Of a stretch of 22,468 bases of DNA, positions 1 through 5,926 are shown in pieces. The stretch is from the IMG/VR virus record IMGVR_UViG_3300042311_000626, positions 64,001 through 86,468 of that record; one strand, 5' to 3'. Source of the DNA: a virus. How positions within the stretch are numbered: the first letter of the stretch is position 1; each line of letters begins with the position of its first letter. The notes under the pieces are model-generated. The model made no database searches and was not told the DNA's origin. It saw nothing but the letters and a program-made list of their open reading frames with translations. Position numbers and translations under genes: made by a program.

Positions 1-1095
1 TACATTGGAACTTCATCAACTTTATACAGAGTAAGTATTTCTGATGCTCAATTAGCAACTTTAGATCTTCCTGATTTCTTAGCAGCTTCTGCTTTCATCA
101 TCAGTGGTTCAGGTGTTAACCCAGCAAACGTATTACAACAGTTTACTAACTACTCAAGTGGATCAGGTGCTACTGCATTAACATTCATTACTAACGCAGC
201 TCCATCAGTAGGTGCAGCAACTACAGTATTATTCTACAGCAAACAAACAACTCCTGCACAAAGAGGTGATTTCGAAGCAGATAGAACTAACACATCAGTA
301 CCTAACTCATTAGATGATAACCAAATTGTTATCCCAACAGTAAACATCCAAATGAAATCAGATGCTATTGTTGCTAAAACAAGAAAATTAAAAGCACAAT
401 GGACTCCTGAGTTAGCTCAAGATTTAAATGCTTACCAAAACATCGATGCTGAAGCTGAATTAACTGGATTATTATCTCAATACATCGCTATGGAGATTGA
501 CTTAGAAATCTTAGGTATGTTGACTGAAGAGGCAGCTACTACAGGATACTGGTCAGCAGAAAACAACAAAATCTGGAATGGTTCATCATTCGTTCAAACT
601 TCAACTACAACAGGTGGTTTCTATAACACACAAGGTGGTTGGTTCGCAACTTTAGGTACAGTATTACAATCAGTATCTAACAAAATCTTACAGAAAACTC
701 TTAGAGGTCAAGCTAACTTCTTAGTAATATCTCCAGCGGTTGCAACTATTATGCAATCAATTCCAGGATATGCTTCAGATGCAGGTGCTGAATTAGATAA
801 AGTATTCAACTTTGGTAGCCAAAAAATTGGTACTTTAAATTCTCGTTACAAAGTATATGTAAACCCTTACTTCAGTGATAACGTAATTTTAATGGGTTAT
901 AAAGGTGCTCAATTCTTAGAATCAGGTGCTGTTTATGCTCCATACGTTCCGTTATTAATGACTCCATTAGTATACGATCCAGAAACATTTACACCACGTA
1001 AAGGTATTATGACTCGTTACGCTAAGAAAATGGTACGTCCTGAATTCTACGGTAAAGTATTCGTTAACGGTTTAAATGCATTAGGTATTAACTAA
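1..1095 (+). CDS. 23: Major capsid protein, gp23-type (C-terminal part; start lies outside the window)
   Basis: The reading frame is open from base 1 to a TAA at 1093-1095, giving 364 residues, so the N-terminus is missing on the left. An internal ATG at 352 is not the real start, because coding sequence continues without a stop upstream of it. The stretch around 'TRKLKAQWTPELAQDLNA' followed by 'DAEAELTGLLSQYIAMEID' is the hallmark of T4 gp23 and its marine relatives. The end 'PLVYDPETFTPRKGIMTRYAKK' region also fits the family's C-terminus. gp23 forms the hexamers of the T4-like head and in T4 is trimmed at its N-terminus by the prohead protease. Codons here are richer in C-ending forms (aac, ttc, tac) than in the fibre genes, as is common for a very highly expressed gene. 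A strong terminator follows directly. Confidence is high for the family. Confidence 0.93.
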   Translation, partial: YIGTSSTLYRVSISDAQLATLDLPDFLAASAFIISGSGVNPANVLQQFTNYSSGSGATALTFITNAAPSVGAATTVLFYSKQTTPAQRGDFEADRTNTSVPNSLDDNQIVIPTVNIQMKSDAIVAKTRKLKAQWTPELAQDLNAYQNIDAEAELTGLLSQYIAMEIDLEILGMLTEEAATTGYWSAENNKIWNGSSFVQTSTTTGGFYNTQGGWFATLGTVLQSVSNKILQKTLRGQANFLVISPAVATIMQSIPGYASDAGAELDKVFNFGSQKIGTLNSRYKVYVNPYFSDNVILMGYKGAQFLESGAVYAPYVPLLMTPLVYDPETFTPRKGIMTRYAKKMVRPEFYGKVFVNGLNALGIN

Positions 1096-1118
1096 TAACT
1101 AATTACTTAGTAAAAATT

Positions 1119-1149
1119 AGAGTCGAGCGCAAGCTCGGCTCTTTTTTTT
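1119..1149 (+). terminator. Rho-independent terminator after the capsid gene
   Basis: A 10-bp stem pairs 1119-1128 (agagtcgagc) with 1133-1142 (gctcggctct), with one G-T wobble. The loop is GCAA, a GNRA-type tetraloop. A run of eight T follows at 1142-1149. The A-rich sequence on the left (1112-1116) could give weaker termination in the other direction. It is by far the clearest terminator in the window and isolates the capsid gene from the genes downstream. Confidence 0.93.
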
Positions 1150-1150
1150 C

Positions 1151-1159
1151 ATATTTATA
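1151..1159 (+). promoter_or_regulatory. ATATTTATA element, candidate phage promoter
   Basis: ATATTTATA lies just after the terminator and 21 nt before the ATG at 1181. The same element recurs at nearly the same distance from the starts at 2535, 3552 and 12500. A -10-like role with a short leader is inferred from this fixed spacing; no -35 element is obvious. Confidence 0.5.
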
Positions 1160-1180
1160 CGAAACTAAAACGTTATATAT

Positions 1181-1786
1181 ATGAGTTCAAACCATCACAC
1201 TGATGAGGTTTTTATTTACTTATTAGAATTAGAAGATAATAAAGTATATATAGGTAAAACTGTTAATCCTTCTCATAGATTTTATTCCCATAAAAAATCT
1301 AAAAATGTAATACAATTTACTATAATAGATAAAGTACCTAACTCTGAATGGAAATATTGGGAAAAATTTTATATAGAATTATTTAAAACTTGGGAATTTA
1401 AATTAGATAATAAAAATAATGGTGGAGGAGGACCTTCAAAAGGTCGATATTTAAGAAGCAAAGACCAAAATTGGAAAAATAATTTAAGTAAATCTCATAA
1501 AGGTAAAATTATTACTTCTGAAACACGTTTAAAAATGAGCAAATCTCATTTGAATAAACCATCACCATTTAAAGGTCAAACCCATACCTCTCAAACTTGT
1601 AAAATTATTAGTAAATCATTATCAAAATCTGTATTACAATATGATATTGATGGTAATTTACTTAATACTTTTACTAGCATAAAAGAAGCAGCTTTACAAA
1701 CCAAAACTAACAAAACCAGTATTTCGGGAGCATGCTCGGGAAAATATAAAAAAGTCGGAGGATATATCTGGAAGTATAATAACTAA
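1181..1786 (+). CDS. GIY-YIG homing endonuclease with NUMOD3 and NUMOD1 DNA-binding modules
   Basis: 201 residues. The N-terminal GIY-YIG nuclease domain shows 'IYL' at residues 12-14 and 'YIGKT' at 23-27, followed by Arg33 and a likely metal-binding Glu61. Residues 101-145 carry NUMOD3-type 'SKSHKGK...SETRLKMSKSH' repeats, and residues 150-199 form a NUMOD1 module ('QYDIDGNLLNTFTSIKEAA' then 'GYIWKY'). Proteins of this build cut a specific DNA site and copy their own gene into it. The gene is free-standing between the capsid terminator and phoH, with its own candidate promoter and no group I intron core that I can see. Its NUMOD1 module resembles the two in the endonuclease at 5210-5926. No Shine-Dalgarno site precedes the ATG. 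The family call is firm; the target site is unknown, but the neighbouring capsid or phoH sequence is the usual place to look. Confidence 0.92.
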   Translation: MSSNHHTDEVFIYLLELEDNKVYIGKTVNPSHRFYSHKKSKNVIQFTIIDKVPNSEWKYWEKFYIELFKTWEFKLDNKNNGGGGPSKGRYLRSKDQNWKNNLSKSHKGKIITSETRLKMSKSHLNKPSPFKGQTHTSQTCKIISKSLSKSVLQYDIDGNLLNTFTSIKEAALQTKTNKTSISGACSGKYKKVGGYIWKYNN

Positions 1787-1799
1787 TTTAAAATTAAGT

Positions 1800-2492
1800 A
1801 TGGATCATAATAGAACATTAGAGGCACAAAAAGTGTTTAAAGAAAAAAGAAAACCCAAATCTCCTATAAAATTTAATTTAGTATTAAATGAAGAACAAAA
1901 ATTAGCAAAAGCACTTATCATTGAAAACCCAGTTGTCGTTTTAAAAGGAATGGCAGGTTCAGGTAAAACCCTAGTTGCTGTTCAAGCGGCACTTGATATG
2001 TTGTTTAATAAAGAAGTAGACAAAATAGTAATTACTAGACCTACAGTTGCTAAAGAAGAATTAGGTTTCTTACCAGGCGATCTTAAAGAAAAAATGGACC
2101 CATGGTTAGCACCAATCTACCACAATCTATACATGTTATATGGTAAAGATAAAGTAGATAAAGAATTAGAACGTGGTAATATAGAAATTGTACCATTCGC
2201 GTTTATGAGAGGTAGAACATTTGTTGATTCATTTGTCATTGTAGATGAAGCACAAAACGTTACTCAAGATCAAATGGAAACTGTATTAGGACGACTTGGT
2301 AAAAATTCTAAAATGGTGATTTGTGGTGACTTAGCTCAAATTGATTTAAAAGTAAAAAAAGAAACTGGTTTCTCTTTCTTAACAAGAATTGAAGAACAAG
2401 TAGCTGGATTTAAAATATTTGCTTTAAAACAAAACCACAGACATGACATAGTAGCTCCAATATTGAAAGTATACCAAGAGTTCAGAGATTAA
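1800..2492 (+). CDS. phoH: PhoH-like P-loop ATPase
   Basis: 230 residues. Walker A is 'GMAGSGKT' at residues 50-57 and Walker B is 'FVIVDEAQN', with the acidic pair at 149-150. Between them 'TRPTVAKEELGFLPGDLKEK' is the characteristic PhoH signature, and 'ICGDLAQID' plus 'LKQNHRH' are the later helicase-like motifs. The length is typical of phage PhoH. PhoH proteins are cytoplasmic ATPases related to the N-terminal half of superfamily 1 helicases. They are frequent in marine and other environmental phages, where a link with RNA metabolism or phosphate stress has been proposed but not proven. The gene starts 13 nt after the endonuclease and probably shares its transcript. A new candidate promoter follows it. 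Confidence 0.95.
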   Translation: MDHNRTLEAQKVFKEKRKPKSPIKFNLVLNEEQKLAKALIIENPVVVLKGMAGSGKTLVAVQAALDMLFNKEVDKIVITRPTVAKEELGFLPGDLKEKMDPWLAPIYHNLYMLYGKDKVDKELERGNIEIVPFAFMRGRTFVDSFVIVDEAQNVTQDQMETVLGRLGKNSKMVICGDLAQIDLKVKKETGFSFLTRIEEQVAGFKIFALKQNHRHDIVAPILKVYQEFRD

Positions 2493-2505
2493 TTAGGGTT
2501 TTTTA

Positions 2506-2514
2506 ATATTTATA
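2506..2514 (+). promoter_or_regulatory. ATATTTATA element, candidate phage promoter
   Basis: ATATTTATA lies in the 42-nt gap after phoH, 20 nt before the ATG at 2535. It matches the elements at 1151, 3524 and 12472 in sequence and spacing. Confidence 0.5.
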
Positions 2515-2534
2515 GGTAGTAATTCTAACAATAA

Positions 2535-2912
2535 ATGGCAGCAGGTAAATATTCATTCACAATTGAACAAGGATCAACCGTAGACTTTGTAATAGTATAC
2601 AAAGATTCGTTTGGAGTCCCTGTCAATCTATCCACATATAATTCAAAAATGCAAATTAGGCTAACTTATGGTTCAGCACCTATTGTAACCTTAAGTAGTA
2701 GTCTTAATGCTGATGGTACTGGGTTAAATATGAGTAATGCTGCATCGGGAGCTATAGAAATATACATTGCATCTTGTACTTCTTCTATGTTTAATTTTGA
2801 CACAGCAATATATGACTTAGATATAATATCGGGAAGTGGAGATTGTCCTGTGGTTACTAGAATCCTTGAAGGTAAAGTTAAACTTAGTAAAGAAGTTACT
2901 GTAATTAGTTAA
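2535..2912 (+). CDS. Small virion (baseplate or fibre-associated) protein, candidate
   Basis: 125 residues, with no signal peptide or membrane segment. The opening 'YSFTIEQGSTVDFVIVYKD' followed by 'GVPVNLSTYNSKMQIRLTY' matches a short beta-rich protein pattern (F-x-I-x-QG...DLxxYxxxMQIR) often seen directly before tail fibre genes in tailed phages, similar to the N-terminal domain of baseplate upper proteins. The role is inferred from this resemblance and from position: the stop overlaps the start of the next fibre gene by one base (TAATG), implying translational coupling. The ATG at 2535 is preceded by 'aacaataa' with no Shine-Dalgarno site. I cannot name the exact family with certainty. 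Confidence 0.6.
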   Translation: MAAGKYSFTIEQGSTVDFVIVYKDSFGVPVNLSTYNSKMQIRLTYGSAPIVTLSSSLNADGTGLNMSNAASGAIEIYIASCTSSMFNFDTAIYDLDIISGSGDCPVVTRILEGKVKLSKEVTVIS

Positions 2913-3517
2913 TGAGTCAAATTGAAGTTAACAATACTTTTAATAGTGTTAATGTAGAAAACACGATAAATACCGTTGATGTTGATAACAGCAATGGTAA
3001 TATTGTTATTGTACCTCAAGAAATAGTAAAAATAATTGAGATCAATACTCCTGGCCCTCAGGGATCTCCAGGACCAGCAGGTGACCCTAGTATATTTACT
3101 AGCTCATTTGTTTCTACTTCATCATTTAATGCTTTTACTTCATCATATAACACAGGATCATTTACAGGTTCTTTTATAGGTGATGGTAGTGGATTAACTG
3201 GTTTACCTATATCAAAATGGACTGGATCTATTGATGGAAGTATTAGTAGAAACTCAGATGTATATGTAACAGGTTCATTTGGAGTAACAAATCAATCTAA
3301 TACATCATTATTTCTAATAAATGCTCAAGGAGCTGCAACAATAAAAAGCACAGCTGCTACTATATTTTTAATACAAAATCAAAATAACATAAATGTATTG
3401 ACTGTAAGTCAAAGTGGTGTTATAGTAGTAGCAACTCAATCTGTAGAATTATCAAATCCGGCACCAAATGGAGGAATGTATTTTACCTCTAATTCATTTT
3501 TTGTAGGGCTCGATTAA
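2912..3517 (+). CDS. Short tail fibre protein with collagen-like segment
   Basis: 201 residues. A short collagen-like Gly-X-Y run ('GPQGSPGPAGDP') sits at about residues 48-59. It is followed by a Ser/Thr/Phe-rich stretch with 'TGSFTGSFIGDGSGLTGL', the same TGSF repeat found in the large fibre at 5919-10502. The N-terminus is Asn/Val-rich ('VNNTFNSVNVENTINTVDV'), which would suit a beta-helical or trimeric rod. It lacks a recognisable receptor-binding tip and a chaperone domain. The ATG overlaps the previous stop by one base. A structural role in the fibre complex is a reasonable inference; the exact place in the virion is unknown. Confidence 0.75.
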   Translation: MSQIEVNNTFNSVNVENTINTVDVDNSNGNIVIVPQEIVKIIEINTPGPQGSPGPAGDPSIFTSSFVSTSSFNAFTSSYNTGSFTGSFIGDGSGLTGLPISKWTGSIDGSISRNSDVYVTGSFGVTNQSNTSLFLINAQGAATIKSTAATIFLIQNQNNINVLTVSQSGVIVVATQSVELSNPAPNGGMYFTSNSFFVGLD

Positions 3518-3523
3518 AAATAA

Positions 3524-3531
3524 ATATTTAT
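3524..3531 (+). promoter_or_regulatory. ATATTTAT element, candidate phage promoter
   Basis: ATATTTAT (followed by C rather than A) lies in the 34-nt gap, 20 nt before the ATG at 3552. It is the third copy of the element at this spacing. Confidence 0.45.
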
Positions 3532-3551
3532 CAACATAAAAACAATATAAA

Positions 3552-4580
3552 ATGGCAAATTGGAAAAAAGTCGTTGTATCCGGTAGTAACGTCTCTCAAC
3601 TAAACAATGATGCAAACTATTTAACGGCAGGTACATTAATAACCCCTAACGCTTTTAGTACAGCATCGTTTGACGGTACATTATTATTAGCAGATTCACC
3701 TTCAGGAAGTTTAAATTTTGCATCTTCGTCAGGACAAGGTTTAACTATTACAGCTAATGCTGGATCAGATACTTTAACATTTGGTTTATCCGCTATACCT
3801 AACAATAGTTTAGCCAATTCAGCTATCACAATAGCAGGTACATCAGTATCATTAGGTGGAAGTATTACACAAGCTACTATATTAGCAGGTTCAGGAGTAT
3901 TTTCAGGATCAGCTCAATTACCAGCAGGATTAGTATCAGGATCATCTCAAATTAACTATTCAGGAATAACAGGAGTACCAGCAAATATAATATCATCTTC
4001 TGTTTTATCTTCACCAGCTCAAGGTCAAGCTTTACTTACTACAAATGGTGTAGCAGGTTCTACAATTGATTTAGGATTAGAAACAGGAGATAGTCCATCA
4101 TTCGCAGGTGTAACAGCAGGTAATGTTACAGTAGGTGTTACAAATGATAATACAATTACTACAACAACTGGAGACTTAACAGTAACTTCAGCTGGAGGTA
4201 ACGTAACTATATCAAATAATTTAGTTGTAACTAATAACTTAACAGTACAAGGTACAGCATCTTTCCAAAATACAACTAACTTAGAAGTAGCTGATAGATT
4301 TATCTTAATGGCTTCTGGTTCGAATACAACTGGAGATGGTGGTATTGTAGTACAACAAGACACACAAAACATTGGTGAATTATTTGGATGGGATTCAGGA
4401 GCATCAAGATGGGCAGTAACAGGTTCATTTACAGCAAATAACTCTGCATTTACACCAGACGCTTATATGGCCGCCGTTGTAACAGCAGCAGGAACAACAC
4501 CAACACCAGCAACCAGATATAACGCAGTAGGTAATATTTACGTATCAAGTGGCGACGAAAGTATTTGGATATATTCATAA
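3552..4580 (+). CDS. Tail fibre protein, marine T4-like type
   Basis: 342 residues, Ser/Thr/Gly/Asn-rich, with no signal peptide. It begins 'MANWKKVVVSGSNVSQLN', matching the N-terminus of the large fibre that starts at 5919, so this is probably a shared virion-attachment segment. The middle 'TTTGDLTVTSAGGNVTISNN' followed by 'NLTVQGTASFQNTTNLEVAD' and 'RFILMASGSNTTGDGGI' is a pattern I recognise from fibre proteins of marine T4-like phages. The C-terminal part ('GWDSGASRWAVTGSF' to 'VGNIYVSSGDESIWIYS') is a compact tip also seen in that group. It lies downstream of a candidate promoter and heads a group with two small genes. The fibre assignment is firm; the receptor is unknown. Confidence 0.85.
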   Translation: MANWKKVVVSGSNVSQLNNDANYLTAGTLITPNAFSTASFDGTLLLADSPSGSLNFASSSGQGLTITANAGSDTLTFGLSAIPNNSLANSAITIAGTSVSLGGSITQATILAGSGVFSGSAQLPAGLVSGSSQINYSGITGVPANIISSSVLSSPAQGQALLTTNGVAGSTIDLGLETGDSPSFAGVTAGNVTVGVTNDNTITTTTGDLTVTSAGGNVTISNNLVVTNNLTVQGTASFQNTTNLEVADRFILMASGSNTTGDGGIVVQQDTQNIGELFGWDSGASRWAVTGSFTANNSAFTPDAYMAAVVTAAGTTPTPATRYNAVGNIYVSSGDESIWIYS

Positions 4581-4597
4581 AAAATAAAAAAATTGTT

Positions 4598-4804
4598 ATG
4601 AGCTTTAATGCACAAAACGTAGTTGTAAAAGACAAAACTACATCTAATATAGAAAATACTCTATCTCCTAATCAATTAAATGTGAAGGAGATAGAGATTT
4701 TACTTTCTTTAATAAGAAGATCAACTTTCCTTGGAGAAGACCTAGAACCTTTGTACAATATGGTTATTAAACTACAAAACCAATATTTAGAACAAACAAA
4801 ATAA
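4598..4804 (+). CDS. Small protein of unknown function
   Basis: 68 residues from the ATG at 4598. A TTG at 4565 is in frame, but it lies inside the end of the preceding fibre gene and is less likely. The sequence is charged and helical: 'LNVKEIEILLSLIRRSTFLG' then 'EDLEPLYNMVIKLQNQYLEQ'. Similar short helical proteins occur in T4-like marine phages, but I know of no function. It is followed after 8 nt by another small helical protein, so the pair is likely co-expressed with the fibre gene at 3552. Confidence 0.75.
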   Translation: MSFNAQNVVVKDKTTSNIENTLSPNQLNVKEIEILLSLIRRSTFLGEDLEPLYNMVIKLQNQYLEQTK

Positions 4805-4812
4805 CATAAGTT

Positions 4813-5049
4813 ATGGATTTATTTGAAATCAACCTTACTTTTAATGAATTGACCTTTTTAAGATCTGCTTTAGATCCTATTTCTATTCAAGGTAGAGATG
4901 CTCGTTTTGTAGCTTCACTACAAATGAAATTAGAGCAAGAAATTGAAGAAGTAAAACGTATGCTTCAAGACGCAGAAACTCAAAAAATGGAAAGTCTTCA
5001 AGACGCTATAAAAGAAGATCAAAAAATTAACAAAAGACCCACAAAATAA
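4813..5049 (+). CDS. Small coiled-coil protein of unknown function
   Basis: 78 residues. After a short N-terminal part ('LTFNELTFLRSALD'), residues about 34-70 form a highly charged helix with a heptad-like pattern ('MKLEQEIEEVKRMLQDAETQ'), probably a coiled coil. There is no signal peptide or membrane segment. It follows the 4598 gene by 8 nt. It may be a small virion or assembly protein, but nothing in the sequence decides this. Confidence 0.75.
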   Translation: MDLFEINLTFNELTFLRSALDPISIQGRDARFVASLQMKLEQEIEEVKRMLQDAETQKMESLQDAIKEDQKINKRPTK

Positions 5050-5132
5050 CATAAATAAAATGCATTACATCAATGGTATCAACATTGGTGCGAGGTAATA
5101 TACTTCTTATATTTTATTTGTTTAGATCGCAT

Positions 5133-5141
5133 ATATTTATA
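5133..5141 (+). promoter_or_regulatory. ATATTTATA element, candidate promoter (unusual spacing)
   Basis: ATATTTATA lies in the 160-nt gap before the endonuclease gene at 5210, but 68 nt upstream of its ATG rather than about 20. Surrounding sequence is very AT-rich, so chance is more likely here than at the other four sites. Confidence 0.3.
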
Positions 5142-5154
5142 TTATATATTATAG

Positions 5155-5190
5155 ATCCCTAATGGGAAGTGGGCAGGCAATCCTGTAACC
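5155..5190 (+). other. Two small hairpins and a group I intron-like motif upstream of the homing endonuclease
   Basis: The gap 5050-5209 has no substantial gene. Near its end lie TCCC-TAAT-GGGA (5157-5168) and CAGG-CAAT-CCTG (5174-5185), two 4-bp hairpins. The 11-mer AGGCAATCCTG (5175-5185) equals the P5'-J5/4-P4' core string of many group I introns. I could not find the matching upstream P4 strand, nor the downstream R and S elements, so an intact intron is not supported. A structured leader or a decayed intron half are both possible. A 12-codon ATG frame at 5060-5098 is also present, with no evidence that it is used. Confidence 0.3.
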
Positions 5191-5209
5191 AATCATAATA
5201 CTACTTAAT

Positions 5210-5926
5210 ATGAATAACTTTTACGTGTACAGTCACATTAAAAAAACTGATGGAAAATGTTTTTATATAGGTAAAGGAACAGGAAATAGAGCCTTTACTT
5301 CTTCTTCTCGAAATAGATACTGGAATGAAATAGTTAATAAACATGGGTTTGTATCTATTATTTTAATTAATAATATATCTGAAGAAAAAGCATTTGAAAT
5401 AGAATCCCAATTTTGTAACCAAATTGGTTATAAAAATCTTACTAATATAAGAAAAGAAACTGGTTGGGGAGGTCATTCACACCAACCTGAAACTATATTA
5501 AAATTATCAAAGCCTATTTTTCAATATGATTTACAAGGAAATCTTGTAAAAAGATGGGAAAGTGCTACTTTAGCTTCCCAATTTTTTGGAAAAAATTCAC
5601 CAGCAGCCATTACGGAATGTTGTAGAGGGATTAGAAAAAGTATATATGGGTTTAAATGGAGACATATAGATAATCCTATAAATGAGTCTCCTAAACATAT
5701 AGTTAAAAAATTTAAAAAAGAAAAAATACCTCCTTATTATAATCCTATAAATCAATATGATTTAAAAGGCAATTTTATAAAAACATGGACTAATATAAAA
5801 GAAGCATCTCATATGTTAAAAATTAAAACTAGTTCTATTTCACAATGTGTAAATGGAAAATATAAAACATCTGGAGGTTTTGTTTGGTCAAAACTATTAA
5901 ATAAGGAAGGAGGTCATTTTGCCTAG
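5210..5926 (+). CDS. GIY-YIG homing endonuclease with two NUMOD1 modules
   Basis: 238 residues. The nuclease domain shows 'YVYSHI' at residues 5-10 and 'FYIGKGTGNR' at 18-27, with catalytic Arg27 and a likely metal-binding Glu65. Two NUMOD1 DNA-binding modules follow at about 101-152 ('PIFQYDLQGNLVKRW...') and 178-228 ('PINQYDLKGNFIKTW...'), each ending in a Gly-Phe-x-Trp motif. The ATG at 5210 has no Shine-Dalgarno site. The last eight bases overlap the TTG start of the tail fibre gene, and the final codons 'KEGGHFA' also spell a perfect ribosome binding site for that gene. The gene is therefore fused tightly to its neighbour, a sign of insertion with re-use of its own end as the new start region. 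Codon use is A-rich and less selected than in the fibre genes. Confidence 0.92.
   Translation: MNNFYVYSHIKKTDGKCFYIGKGTGNRAFTSSSRNRYWNEIVNKHGFVSIILINNISEEKAFEIESQFCNQIGYKNLTNIRKETGWGGHSHQPETILKLSKPIFQYDLQGNLVKRWESATLASQFFGKNSPAAITECCRGIRKSIYGFKWRHIDNPINESPKHIVKKFKKEKIPPYYNPINQYDLKGNFIKTWTNIKEASHMLKIKTSSISQCVNGKYKTSGGFVWSKLLNKEGGHFA
5907..5914 (+). promoter_or_regulatory. Strong Shine-Dalgarno site for the TTG start at 5919
   Basis: AAGGAGGT is followed by a 4-nt spacer (CATT) and the TTG at 5919. It is the only clear Shine-Dalgarno site I see before a gene in this window; other starts follow A/T-rich sequence. It lies inside the last codons of the endonuclease gene. Confidence 0.75.

Noticed and set aside
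4565-4597. TTG start for the small protein at 4598
   Set aside because: It overlaps the fibre gene and adds a Lys/Ile-rich run without support; the ATG at 4598 is preferred.
3617-4635. Three minus-strand open frames at 3617-3829, 4025-4372 and 4450-4635
   Set aside because: They lie opposite a well-supported fibre gene, and their proteins are Val/Pro/Ser-rich mirror translations of Thr/Ser/Gly codons. They show no motif.
5060-5098. 12-codon frame starting with ATG (MHYINGINIGAR) before the second endonuclease
   Set aside because: The leader looks like other gene starts here, but it is too short to support as a gene. It may be a remnant cut off by the endonuclease insertion, which I cannot test.
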